Positions 24,068 to 35,720 of a stretch of DNA of 64,000 bases are shown here, piece after piece. The notes beneath the pieces are model-generated. The model saw only the letters and a list, made by a program, of their open reading frames with translations. It made no database searches and was not told where the DNA came from. Each line of letters begins with the position of its first letter. The stretch's first letter is position 1. The translations under genes and the position numbers were made by a program. The stretch comes from Pseudoscleropodium purum (lineage: Eukaryota > Streptophyta > Bryopsida > Hypnales > Brachytheciaceae): positions 4,900,501 through 4,964,500 of the forward strand of contig OZ017799.1 of the NCBI GenBank assembly GCA_963969395.1. The letters run 5' to 3'.

Positions 24068-24665
24068 CCCAAAAAAACAAATTTTGAGCTAAAATTTGGA
24101 GAGAATGGTCTTCCAGTAGACTCATAGCTATTGTCCAAAGGATTTTGAAAAATACTTATTTTTATATGGTGTATAAGAGAGCTCCTTTCTACAGTTTTTT
24201 TTCAAAGGTATGAAACATTATTTTGGTGCATTTTTTGGTCAAAACCCATCACCAAAAGTTTTTTCAAACAAAAAATTTTAGATTTTTTAAAAAGAAATCC
24301 TATTTTTTACAAATAAAAATATCAAAAGTGGTATTTTCTTCACCGATTCTTTTGGTCATAGAATTCACCCAAAAAATTAGTGAAGAAAATACTACTTCTG
24401 ACATTTTTATTTGTAAAAAATAGGATTTCTTTTTTAAAAAAATCTCAAAATTTTCCATTTGAAAAAACTTTTTGGTGGTGGGTTTTGACCAAAAAACGCA
24501 CCAAAATAATGTTTCATACCTTTGGAAAAAATGCAGAAAGAAGCTCTCTTTGTAGACTTGTACACCACATAAAAATAAGTATTTTTCAAAATCCTTTGTA
24601 CAATAGCTATAAGTCTATTAGAAGACCATTTTCTCAAAATTTCAGCTCAACATTTGTTTTTTGGA
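24068..24665. repeat. Long inverted repeat (arms about 280 bp, central spacer about 35 bp)
   Basis: The left arm (about 24068-24343) and right arm (about 24379-24665) are reverse complements with scattered mismatches. Examples are GGATTTTGAAAAATACTTAT on the left near 24140 against ATAAGTATTTTTCAAAATCC on the right near 24577, and TGAAACATTATTTTGGTGC against GCACCAAAATAATGTTTCA. The spacer is about 24344-24378. It could be a foldback or MITE-type transposon; a transcript would form a very long hairpin. Short frames inside are mirror images of each other and are not genes. Confidence 0.85.
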
Positions 24666-24877
24666 TTAAAAAGAGTGCAAAAAACCCCTAAATCAACCAT
24701 TATGAGAAATTATCAAGGCTGTTTAAAAATAGTAAATTATTTTTGAAAAATCTTACAAGATTGGAAAAGGTGTATAATGGTTATGAGTAGCTTTCCTATA
24801 AATTTTGAGTCATTTGGAGCTAAAACACAGAAGTTATGGCAAAAAAAAAATCAAAAACTAGGGTGTGACAAAACGCT

Positions 24878-25126
24878 TCAAGTGTTTCTTGCATTCACCC
24901 AAAATGATCTAGGTAGCCCCTCTACCTTCTTGATTGTAGCCAACAAATTCCAATACGTCGCTTCATTGGTACCACTCCTTATAATGTAATTAGATATAGG
25001 CTTGTACTCTGGAATCAACTGATTCCATTTGTTCTTACACGTAGTGCCATCGCGATGGTAAAGAAAAACATCAACTACCATCACAACAAAACTAACACAC
25101 AACCACTTCGTTGTTTCCAACATCAC
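24878..25126 (-). pseudogene. Myb/SANT-like (trihelix-type) domain fragment, probable transposon relic
   Basis: The minus-strand frame contains RDGTTCKNKWNQLIPEYKPI followed by SNYIIRSGTNEATYWNLL and GLPRSF. This matches the third-helix and post-helix pattern of plant Myb/SANT-like domains (T-C-KW--L---YK-I-DY---SG---YW-----GLP--F), found in trihelix factors and in PIF/Harbinger-associated proteins. The N-terminal helices are not recognisable: residues before RDGTT look like random hydrophobic sequence. No other domain or splice site was found nearby, so it is called a decayed fragment. The domain assignment is from memory of the family and no search was possible. Confidence 0.5.
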
Positions 25127-26375
25127 AAGTTTCTTTCCATTGCTTGCCTTTGCTTCTTAAAATGCTAGTTTTATTTGGCTGCAATGAGCTTGTGAACCAC
25201 TTGTAGATTCTAGTTTGGACCACGTTCTTTGCATGCACATTTAGCAAGGGTTGAACCCTCTCCAGTAGTGGTGGTTGTGGTGTGATGTGCTACCCCTAGC
25301 AAGAGTATGTGCTTGGCCTACGAGGCTTCTTTGAACATTGTCACATGTACCTACAACATGACACTAGTGTATCCATTCACTAGACAAAGAAGAAGATTGT
25401 AAAATTCTAGTATTGTGGTGTTCGTGAGTGCTAAACAAAAATCACTCAAGAATGGAAAAAAAAAAGGTCAATTTTACCTACATTGGGTGCAACCCAAAGA
25501 GTGTTGCTTCCTTGACCGGTAGATATCCGCAAAGCCAGAGATAGACAACGGTACTCTGATCCAGCCAATTGGCTATAGTAAAGACAATGTGCCAAGTCAT
25601 CAAGACACCAACAACAACAATATTTTTTTTTTAAAGCATATTATGAGGCTAGTCATTCCATTCACCTATCATAGTGTCACAAGCGTGTGAAACACGCGGC
25701 AATCCCAATCCCCTCAAACCACAATGCTCCATGTACTATGTTGCAAAATATAGTCGTTGTCTCGCTCTACAAACCACTAATACACTTCCTTGTTGCACTA
25801 GTGGTTGACAAAGATTATAGCACTAACTACAGGACCTCAAGACAGTGTCAAAGCATGGAAAATCAAAGAATGCTTTGAATAAATCACTAACTTAACAAAA
25901 CCATTACATTTTCTCTTGATCACTCTCATCGTTGTCATGAAATGCATAAAACTCTTGTCTGCTTTATATCGTCTTTGTCATCCTTCCGCATTCAATCAAT
26001 TCAATTGGACCCATGTATACCAGGCATTATGTGCATGCCACTGCCATTTTGGAATGTCCTTCATTACAACAATTTTTTTTAATCAAAATGCGCCAATTTT
26101 TTGTAATCTAGCTAAGAAGGGCCAATAATCTTCTAGTGCCTTCGCTACCTAAAATCTATGTTTCTGCCACTTGTAGCTAGCAATTATTGCACATAGCTCA
26201 GCAGCTATCTGTATTCTTTTTTGGAAGCCACCACCAGTCTGGGTTGTGGCCACCTCACATGTCACATAGGATCAAAGCAACAACAATGTAAACATCCCAA
26301 CAATATTTGCTTTGGAACAACCTCTTAGAGCTTCTTTTGTGACCAAGTGCAAACATACCTTAATCCAATGATATA
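25127..26375. other. Spacer next to the Myb/SANT relic
   Basis: This stretch is less AT-rich than its neighbours and may be the remainder of the element that carried the Myb/SANT-like fragment, but no further domain is recognised on either strand. Confidence 0.4.
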
Positions 26376-27302
26376 TTTGCAGAAGGAAAAGGAAAAAAGG
26401 AGTTAAGGCAAGGTTGCCATCCCTTACAAAATTGCAACTTTCATCATGCCAAGAAAAATATTTGTCTTGGTCTTTTAACTTGTAAATGATGTGGGTGGCG
26501 TTTTGTATACTATGAATGGTAGAGAATCCTTCTATATAGGATAGAAGTGCAATTATTTATCCTCAAAATTTTGTTGTGAAAAGGATAGGTCTGCTAAATG
26601 ATTTGACTTATAAAGTGTGCTTTTGCTTTTTATTAAGCCAATGATTTCTATGGTATCCAAAAGGATGATTTTCACAATCACCAAACTATTCTTTAAGAAT
26701 TAATCCTTGAAGGATATGACCTCCATGACCAAGGTAGTTAGTAAAATGCTTTGATTATTGGACCAGTCAATGCATTATTTGTTTCTAAAGTAAATAGTCA
26801 AGTCATCTATTGGATGTTTCTTGGCCTTAGCATTGTTTAACGGTTAATTAATTTCACAACTTTCTTCTTCCAAATAGAGAAGTTGGCTAGTATGGTGTCA
26901 TGTTGGCCACACTCTAAAAGCATCCCCACTGGTCTAGGGAAAGTTTGTCTCTTAGAAAAAGACATTATATTAATTCATTTTTGTAAAAATATACATTTGT
27001 GTCATCTTATGATTAGTATAATGTGAGAAGGACCTTTAGAAATCTGACTTGGAAATTTAATTTTGGCACTTTTGCCAAATTTGTCGCTCTTATAAGATAC
27101 TTATTTGTCCCCACCAAGGTAACTTGCTATTTTTTTCCAACTAATCACAATTTTCCTAATGTCCAAGAGCAAAAAGGACCTCTATGATTGTTGAACCATT
27201 TGTATAGGAAAATTAGTAATGCAATATTTTTCCATCCTTGACATGCAATTATATAATTTTTTTCCATACAAAAGAGAATGTTTTTGCTATGTCAAGCATT
27301 AA

Positions 27303-28224
27303 CCCCTAAAGTTCCTTAACTATGTTTTCACCATAAACACTCAAAAACTACCATTTTTAAGACACATACCAAAAAATATTTAAAATTGTTTTTGGACACA
27401 CCCAACCATAGGATCTTGTAGTATAGTAATTTGAAAAGATGTGGAAAAAATTTCAAAAATTTCCATAGTGTAGATTGCAAGATATTAGTGTTCCAATTGA
27501 CAAAAAGCCTTTTTTTGACCCTGCGAATAACCGGGCAGCTACACTTTACAAGGTCACATTTGTATGAAAATTTTTCCAAAATGGTTGCAACTCTTTGGAT
27601 TCTTTCTTCAAGGCAATTTGGCTAAATGCTTGAAAATTTTCAGATCATTTGAAATTGTACAACATATAGGAAAAAAATAGTAAGTAGAAAGAAGTAGAGA
27701 ATGAATCAAAATATTAAATTATTAATAATTTAGTTATGGAATTGAAAAATGCCAATCCCAATGTTTGAAATGTTGTAATAAACAATATTCACCTAATATT
27801 TTTATTTTATTCCAAAAGTATTCAAAATTGAGTTCAATAAAGGACTTCAAAGTTTATTTTGGAGTAGAGAATTCATGACTGCTCACAAACTAAAATACCT
27901 CATAACTTTTGACTCATTGATCAAAATGGAATGATTCAAAGCTTTCTATGTATATATAAATCTAAAGAATCAATTTCAAATTTTTATTTTTAAAAAAGTG
28001 ATTTTTTCAAATCTGCCTAGATTGCCTAAGTTGATAAACAAACTACATATTAGGTCATAACCTTTTACTCATATTTCCAAATGTCTTGAAATTTGTGCAC
28101 ATGAAAGATATTCCTTGTCTACACCTTCTATTACAATTTGGGCCAAAAATATGAAAATCTTTGCTCACATGCACTTGCTCAAAAAAGTTATGTTGCCAAA
28201 AAATGCACCTTGGTCCTTTAGGGA
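27303..28224 (-). mobile_element. 922-bp TTAA-flanked transposon, copy A (non-autonomous)
   Basis: The element is flanked on both sides by TTAA (27299-27302 and 28225-28228). Its ends form an imperfect 13-bp inverted repeat, CCCCTAAAGTTCC on the left and TCCCTAAAGGACC read inward from the right. A related 921-bp copy lies in opposite orientation at 55035-55955, and the two are collinear. The host repeat has an unoccupied sister at about 6785: joining the flanks across one TTAA gives GAGCAATTAATGCTTGAC against GAGCAGTCAATGCTTGAC in the sister. TTAA duplication with CCC-type ends is reminiscent of piggyBac-like transposons (inference). No transposase is visible inside. Confidence 0.75.
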
Positions 28225-28505
28225 TTAATTGCTCACTTTTCATCTAAAAAATATTGAAACAGATATATAATCATATTGTTGGAGATGCTCTATTTTGAAT
28301 GAATAAAAAATCATCCATTTTTTTATGTTTCATCTTGTCCACACATATAAATGCTTGTCATTCCAATCAAAACACTTTTTGCACTACTCAAAACAAAGAT
28401 AAAAATCTTGATTTTAGTACATTTTAGAACATATAAGTATTCAACATGCCAAAATCAAATGTGCAAAATTAGGTACCATAAGTGAAGGACAAATTCAGGA
28501 GAAAA

Positions 28506-28879
28506 TACTAAAAGTAATTTGTGTTGAACTTGTCAAAAACTGCATTTTACTCAACAAAAAAGTATGGAATCCATTTTGTTGAGTTCTCCCTTTGTAATGC
28601 AAAATGTTGCATTTTACTTGTCAAAAATCTATGTTTCACTTGTCAAATTTTGTGTTCCAACGTTTCAACATAAAATTCTGCATTATGACAGGAGAACTCA
28701 ACAAAACTGATTCCATACTTTTCGGTTGACTGCAATGCAGTTTCTGCTTAAAAAAAACACAATTTTGACCAAAAAAATGCAGTTTTTGACCAGTATGATG
28801 TAGTTTCTGCTCGGTAAAACACAGTTTTGACAAAAAAGAAAACAATTTTTGACAAGTGCAATGCAATTTTCTTCTAGTG
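28506..28879 (-). mobile_element. 374-bp CACTA-type MITE with AAA target duplication
   Basis: The ends are TACTAAAAGTAATTTG on the left and, inward from the right, CACTAGAAGAAAATTG, with AAA on each side (28503-28505 and 28880-28882). Removing the element and one AAA restores GAAAATAATTT, which matches GAAAATAATTC at the equivalent site in the sister repeat near 6500 (read on the minus strand). An internal stem pairs about 28558-28590 with about 28690-28724 (TTTTGTTGAGTTCTCC with its complement). The interior repeats short motifs such as TGCAGTTTTTGACC. CACTA ends and a 3-bp duplication are the hallmarks of the CACTA (En/Spm) superfamily. Confidence 0.8.
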
Positions 28880-29136
28880 AAATAATTTATAAAATAGATG
28901 CCAACATATTTGGATTTTCTTAAACCAAAAATTTTGTATGGTGAAAAAAAATATTCAATAGAGAATTATATTCTAGCATCTACCAAATGATATCTTTCAA
29001 AAAGAAAAATTATTGAGTAAAGATGTGCTTTTTATGCCCTTCATTTACAAAATTGGCATGACTTGATACATATGCAAGAAACTCTTTATTGCATGGATTC
29101 CACTTCATTCCCTATAGAAGGTAGGGAAACCATTTG

Positions 29137-29600
29137 CATGGTAGTAGTACCTTTTGTGTAGGTTGAGAAGTCTTCCATTTAGTATACATCCAAATGCATG
29201 AAGCATGTATTGCCTTTACTCATTTCTTATAGAAGGTAGGAAAACCATTTGCATAGTGGTACCTTTTGTGTGGGTTAAAAAATCCTCCATTTACTATAAA
29301 TTCAAATTACATGAGGTATATATTGTGTTGAGTCAATAGATTTGGCCTTGGCACACCATGAAGTGGTCTTGAGTTTAAACTTGAGCATTAGCAAGGTGCT
29401 TACCCCCATAGTCCAACCAACTATAGTAGAGGTCAAATGACCCCATCATCAAATGGAGACTTAAAAATTTCTTGAGGAAAAAAAACATGTCACAATTTTT
29501 ATGGGGTCTACCTCCTAATAGAAGCATCAAGGATGGAATTCACCATCTAGGTCCATGAGGCTTAGATAGTTGATTCATTTTCAATGTACACCTCATTCAC
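29137..29600 (-). repeat. SINE-like repeat, locally duplicated copy at 29.1-29.6 kb
   Basis: The block is related to 18440-18700. Its first part is present twice in tandem: TATAGAAGGTAGG followed by AAACCATTTGCAT and CCTTTTGTGT occurs from about 29113 and again from about 29210. The second unit continues through GTGGTCTTGAGTTTAAACTTG and GGCAAGGTG-like sequence into ACATGTCACAATTTTTATG near 29486. The end (about 29522-29585) resembles a segment at 6065-6130. The tRNA-like reading on the minus strand is described under the first copy. Confidence 0.5.
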
Positions 29601-31524
29601 AACAATCTCTTAGACCAAATGCATGATTTGTAAAAATAAATTTTAAAAATAAGATGTATTCCTAGAATTCAAAATGAAGAAACTATGAAGTTCCAAAAAA
29701 AATTTTGTACAATCTTACAAGAAGTCAAAAGGGAATTCTAGATTCCATTTAAATACATTCTTGGGACACAATGAATAAACTATCAATTTTCAAAGTGCTC
29801 AAAATAATTGTATAAAAAAAACCCATCTGCACTCACATAAACAAAGGGGCCAAATTTAAAATCCGATCACAATTGGTGGAATTACCTTATTCAAGGTTCA
29901 CAAGTATCTAGGTTCATACAACATATGGTAGAACCACCCATTGTCAACCACTTTAGGGATTCTACATATGCTCTTGAGCAAAATAAGGCAATGTAAATTT
30001 TTATGGCTTGATTAGTCCCAACTTTGAAAAGGAGGAAAAACACATTCTACACTTTGGTTGAAAATTAGTTCCAGCCTAAATTGCAACTATTTTCAGCCCT
30101 ACAGGTTGGGAATGGGTCCCTGGTCAACAATGGGTTGTTCTAGCATACTTCCTTACGTACTACAAACTTAAATATTTTGAAAGCCACCACTGTCCAGTAG
30201 AATGGGGATCCTCCTTTAAAGTTGCAGTGAGCTTCCGGTAGACAACCGAGCATATGCCTGTCCAGCAGACCTTCCTCCGGTTGAATAAATGAAGAGAAAA
30301 TAGAAAATGGAAAAATGTTGTTCTACCACTGGGAATACTCAGTAACACAAATTGCGAGAGTAAAGATACATACATTATTACCTAGAAGACAAAACAATTA
30401 CAGCTCCTGACCAGCCACCACAGGTGCCTCTAAACTTACAAAAGGTGCAGTTGGACGAAGCTGAGCTGGGAACAAAAATCACATTCCTGCTCTATTCATT
30501 TTAGCATTCTACAAAAGAAACCCACGGAAGCAGAATTAGGACAGGGTCGCTCCGTTGGATTTGAGCTGGATATAGCATTCTCCTCTCTGCCTACAGAAAA
30601 TGGCCCACACTGACGTCACGAACATCGCACATCCCCAAGTCTAAACCTCCCTATCAAAAGTAGCCTCCACTACATAAAACTGTCTCTAACATAGACTTGG
30701 TTACATCAGAGGTAGCCCTGTTTACCAGAAAGCCACTTAAACAAACTACGGACAGAGATGATGCAGGTATGGTCCAGCAAGCCTAGAAATAAAAAGAACC
30801 AGACCATAGCCCATCACCCCCATGCAGACATACATATTCACAGATCCATAGACCATGCCTCAGGAGTTAATCTTGAGAGTCGAATTTAAAAGTCTCTCAC
30901 AGCTCCACCAAAGGGAAGGATTCACATCCAGATGGGGAAAAAAATTGTCGTTGGATGAGTTAATGATTGCCTGCGTTTTCGAGATGCTTCAAAACTGCAT
31001 TCATGGCACGTCAAGAAACCATTCCTGCTCAAGGCAGAAATAACCATGCGATCGCGTAGAAGGAAGTTCGTACAAGTGACAAAATGAACCCAAACGAAAT
31101 GAGGTGTAACCATCCTGTCACCACACCAGGTGCACTAAGAGCTTCACACTTGAATGATCAATCATAGTTGTCTTTGAATGCACTCGAATAACCACTGCAA
31201 ACAAATTGAGATGTAACCAAGTTAGGAGGGGATAATCACACAACATAGAGATGAAGTGTGAAAGCACTCTACAAATACTAACTCGGGTGCCAAAGAAATG
31301 AAGTGCTCGATAAATGCAGCAGATACATTAGATAAACAGTACGTGAATACTTTGATTGCATCATTGATGAAAGCTATAACATTGTTAAAACTTTTTTAAA
31401 AAGCATCGTTATTAATACAAGCAGGCTCCATGTAAATCATTAAGGCATTGCAGTATACTTTGGGGTCAGTTTAGTGAAGGGGATCAAATACTCACATTTC
31501 AAAACATAGGTTGTTGTTGCCCGT
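29601..31524 (-). other. Spacer and 3' flank of the RIN4-like gene
   Basis: The base composition shifts at about 30.13 kb from AT-rich spacer to gene-like sequence, so 30.1-31.5 kb probably includes the 3' untranslated region and terminator of the RIN4-like gene on the minus strand. Small frames here show no recognisable domain. GACCAGGGACCCATTC-like sequence near 30110-30125 (minus) also occurs near 3668-3683, indicating a shared repeat fragment. Confidence 0.4.
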
Positions 31525-33737
31525 TCACAAAATGGTGCAGCCGCAGCTCTGCAATGAACAAGTACAACAAGGATTACATGAGTATACTTTGAAGGTCATT
31601 TTAATGCGGTCCCAACTTCAGTATTTTTCTTACATTGAACCTCGCAGCAACTGTACCCAATACCAGCTGCAAATGAGAACTCGGAAGAGTTCCTCACATC
31701 TTATCATTCAACACATCATTCGTAACTTACCGGTGAACTGCTAGCTTGTTCTTTCCTTGGTCCACCAGCTTGACTTTGATGCTTCCCATAACTACCCTCG
31801 TGAGAAGACGACTGGTCGGAATTCAACCTAGGAATGTGCACAGGTCCACCTTCTTTCTTCTCATTAGAAAGCTTCTGAAAGATCATAGTAAAGCCATCTC
31901 CTGCATTTGGATCCTTTACGTCCCAAGCTCCAAATTTTGGCAATGCACCGCCTTTCGCAGACTGTCCACATACCAAACCGAACATCGCTACAAATTATCG
32001 ACCAATATGAGGCGTCATCAGGAAAAAAAATCAGCAACCACAATTTGAAATCGATTCGCCTCTCAAGAACTATTTTAGAGCACTACTTCTGGCACTTCTA
32101 AACGCTCGTCACGAAAAGGAATTGCTCTAACCGACTCCTCGGGTCTTGCGCCTGGTCGTAGACGAGTCTTGGGAGTACCCGGCGCCATTACAGAGCCTTC
32201 ATCCCCTCCAGAAGGATGTCGACCTCTTCGATCCCAAGCAGGTGAGGCAGCTCCTCGACCAGTCTCGCGGGTACCCACTCTATTTGCATAAGGGTGTGCA
32301 GGTGAGCGGTCAGGATTATGACTCGAACCATCTCGATCACTATGGGCATCCCTATCCGCTGTGCGTCTAGCCAGCGGTTCAGCTCCTCCACGACCTGCAA
32401 TAACAACATCCAAGGAAAAAAATTAATAAAAAATCAATGACAAAAAAAATAACTATCTACACATACATTAAATTCCCTGAGGTTTAATCATCATAAAGAT
32501 GATGGTTCTCCAAACTCGATAGCAGGAGTTCACGCTTCTGAGCTGCAGAAAGAGTACCCTCATGTCCCCACGAAGGTAATGTTCGAGATGATCATGACCT
32601 AGGTGCCGTGATTAATATTGCCAGTAACTGAGTGTGGTCATTTATCATCTTTATCACTGTATCCAGAGCCCAGCACCACCACCCCAAAAGGTTCATTATC
32701 TGATGCTAAGAACGATAAACTTAATCATGGGAAACTCAGCTGAATACAACTCAAGTGAGAAAGAAAATTAAGGATATTTACAATGTTTCTAAAATCACAC
32801 TCCGAAAGAAATCTAAATTTTACATTCACTGTACAAATTAAAATGTTATAAAAGACGTCAGAACCTCACCGCCAACTGCACCTGGAGCTCTGCGAGCAGG
32901 TGGATCATACGATGGTGCCTGACGGCCAGGATGATCGCTTGATCTGCGCACATCCATGTCCTCACGGCTCGACCGCCTTTCATGTCGCGGACGAGTTGGC
33001 GCATCATCTGTTTGCTCAAAGACATGAATCGAGAAAGAGTGTCAGGGTTCTCGAAAGAAGAAGAAAATGAGTCAACCTGATGTTCTTAAGAAAAATCTCT
33101 GTAACTTCTAAGCTTTAACGACGTCTTTACCATGATCAACCGGCGCCCTAAAACGAGGGGTAGGACGTTCACTATTTCGCTGGGGAGCACCAGAGCCACC
33201 ATACATTTGAGCTGCAAGAGCTTCATTCTCAGCCGGATCATTCGGATTGATCATTTTTCCACCCTTGCCAGTGCGAGCATTATCGAATACTGCAGTGTAA
33301 GCTGCGCCATTTCCTCCATTTGAATCCCAGGCTCCAAATTTTGGAACATAAGGTCGCTGCAAACAGTCAGATGAAATTAATGAGACAGACAATGAAAAGA
33401 AATTCTTGCATGCCTTTTTTTAGCAGAAGAATTTCCTCACTCACAATAACATTCTACTCCACAATATGCGACGGAATGACTTTTACAAGAAATGAAGCTC
33501 AGAAATTTTGCGTGGAGTAGGAGCGCAGTGCCCTGCTATGTAGCAACCCTTGTCAAGAAAGCGAATTATTGTTCATACTTCAGTCTCCAGAAACTATTAC
33601 AGGAAATTCGGGGGGAGCAGGAAATTCCGCTGGAAATCATCACTTAAAATATCATCGCCATCATCACTCGGATTTCTCTCCTGCATCAACGAATATACCA
33701 TAGCGGCAGAGGAAAAGCCTGCATAACTCACCGCCAT
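31525..33737 (-). CDS. RIN4: RIN4-like protein with two NOI domains
   Basis: Six minus-strand coding exons join in frame: 33737-33732, 33356-33131, 33007-32870, 32394-32132, 31961-31731 and 31548-31525, giving 295 residues. Residues 3-36 form the N-terminal NOI domain (RPYVPKFGAWDSN with YTAVFDNAR). Residues 216-247 form the C-terminal NOI domain (GALPKFGAWDVKDPNAG with GFTMIFQKL). The middle is hydrophilic, rich in Arg, Asp, Pro and Ser, and probably disordered. The last exon encodes only SCGCTIL, placing Cys290 and Cys292 where RIN4 proteins carry palmitoylated cysteines. Thr236 aligns with the regulatory threonine of the C-NOI in Arabidopsis RIN4. Both NOI domains keep a (V/L)PKFGAW motif, similar to the site cut by AvrRpt2-type proteases. 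RIN4 is a plasma-membrane immune regulator; this role is inferred from family membership. Confidence 0.9.
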
Positions 33738-35720
33738 GAGAAGATTTCTTCAATCCACTGATCAAGTCTTCCCCTTTCACCTCCTGCACTTAGCATGGGA
33801 AGGAAAGTCTTAGTACTGTACAAATTCATTACTAGAAGACAGTTGCGTAGCAAGGCTTATACACTCGGTAGAAGGCTGGATACCAATGCGGAACAATGTT
33901 CGATACACCCCGGCTACCGTCTGAGAACGCACTTCAAAATCAGGTGAATCAGCATACAAGTGCAAAGAGAAAGCGAGTAAGAACAGCATGGCCCTTTTTA
34001 CAATAGTGTCGAAGCATTGCAAAAAATCTAGTTCTATTACATGTCAGGCTGCCACAATTCTGAGCCCCAATCTCAATTTTCCTGGAGATAGCATCCGCCA
34101 TTTTCCATAAAATCACTATAAATAGTAAAAAGAGTCTTCCCTTCCTGAAGGGAGCTACACAAAGGCTACAACGTACTCTACAATCAAAGGTCGGTTTCAA
34201 ACCTCCTTGGGCGGAGAAAGTTCAACTGTATGATCATAGCAGCATTACACTTCCCAAGCAACAAGTCATATTTCTGTAACGAAGGAAGAAGTTCAGAGTA
34301 ATCCCAGCCTCCAAGTGACCGTCATTCGAGAAAACGAAAGCAGAAATTAGGGTTTGGTGAATAACACTGAACTGTCTTTGTATCTCCTCGAAATGAGAGG
34401 GGATGATATATCCTATTCAATAGCTGGATATCATCAGGAGCAAGTATACAGCTCCTATTGACGTCAGAGTGCGATTTTTGTCTAGGTCAATACCAGTTTC
34501 TAGAAACTTAAAGCGTCATCTCCAGAGAGACAGGCACGTACAAGGTAGCCTCGCTTCCTCTACGATACCTTTACCTAAAAAGACAGGTATTCAGACAAGG
34601 TTATAAGTGATCCAGGCTGACATAGTGCAACCAATTAGTCAGGAGCTAGTCAAAACTAAACAGAGGCCGCAACACCACAGAAAATAAACGATTCTAGATA
34701 TAAGCAGACAGTCCACAAATGGTCCGTGTCTTCCGAGCTTGCATTCGCCGAGATTCAGCTGCTTATCCTCATTCCCGATCGTTCAAACTAGAGCTTTGCC
34801 AGAATTCATAAACCGATAATTATCTCCGCAACAATCAAAAACTAGTAGTCCCATCCATTTGTAAGGCTAAACAAATTCGCCAAAAGACTGAGAGCAGTAG
34901 ACATCCTACTGCCTCCAGAAGAACAATACCAAGTCTAACTACACCACAAATTAATCAACGAGTAAAACTAATGCCGTACAAGAGACGAAGTCAAACCAAA
35001 AAGAAACACTCCAGCAATCACTTTGAAACTACGCCGACTCAACATACTTGTTTAATCTTTTCGCTTCAACCAAACACGTGTTGCACGCACAACCCGTTCT
35101 ATCCAGGAAAAAAAACGTTCTAAAATCCCGAAAGTCGGATCCAGTTTTTCGAAAACCGCCTATCGGCACGGTCACAAAGGCACACGCACTCCAATGCCAC
35201 AACCTCAACCTCTTGCAAGATCTAGAGCGCACTCACCAGAGCGCAGCTTGACCAAAAACGGGACGACCGATTAACTAGACCTCTCGGAACTCAACTCACC
35301 GCGAGATCCAGAAGTGAAATCTCACAATTGCCCGACATTTCATAGAGAAAGCAAGCACAAGACGTGATATCCACGCACAACATTGAAAGAAAGAGGTTCG
35401 TCACGCACCTAGATCGATTCCGGTTCTCTTCACGGCGTTTGATGAAACGAGGTCCGTTAGTGGCGGGGAATGGGAGATCTGGAAGCCGAGGAGAGGGCGG
35501 AAGAGAAGTGCGTGGAGGCGGAGGAAGGGGAGGTGGAGGGCGGAGAAGAAAGCAATACCCTAGGGAGCTGAGAGCTGCTCACTCAAAGCCAGCAGGCGCA
35601 AAGGACACCATCCTGCTTCAAGGGAAGGGGCGGAGAGAGGAGACGACGAAGCAGGCGAAGCAAGCTGGCCTTCTCGACAGCAGGGGCGACGAACGACGAC
35701 GATGACGAACGAGGACGTTG
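33738..35720 (-). promoter_or_regulatory. Probable 5' untranslated exons and leader intron of the RIN4-like gene
   Basis: On the minus strand a pyrimidine-rich, GC-rich stretch runs from about 35720 to 35409. It ends in a donor (GATCTAG|GTGCGTGA), and a good acceptor (TAAGTGCAG|GAGG) sits at 33784, 46 bases before the ATG. This predicts a non-coding first exon and a leader intron of 1625 bases (35408-33784). The intron region contains no recognised coding segment. The model rests only on splice motifs and composition. Confidence 0.5.

Larger units (their letters stand above)
26376..29136 (-). repeat. Dispersed non-coding repeat, copy 2, with two nested insertions
   Basis: This is the reverse complement of 6250-7924. 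Matching landmarks are TTTGCAGAAGG at 26376, CAAGGTTGCCATCCC near 26422, TTGGCATGACTTGATA near 29054 and ATGGATTCCACTTCATT near 29094. It is about 1.1 kb longer than copy 1, mainly because of two insertions described separately: a 922-bp TTAA-flanked element (27303-28224) and a 374-bp CACTA-type MITE (28506-28879). Smaller indels separate the copies. No coding capacity is recognised. Confidence 0.75.

Noticed and set aside
24223..24691. Two plus-strand frames inside the long inverted repeat
   Set aside because: They are products of the two mirrored arms and are AT-driven (Phe/Lys-rich), not genes.
35364..35705. 113-residue Arg/Gly-rich plus-strand frame
   Set aside because: It is the complement of the pyrimidine-rich predicted 5' untranslated exon of the RIN4-like gene; the low-complexity RG run reflects base composition.
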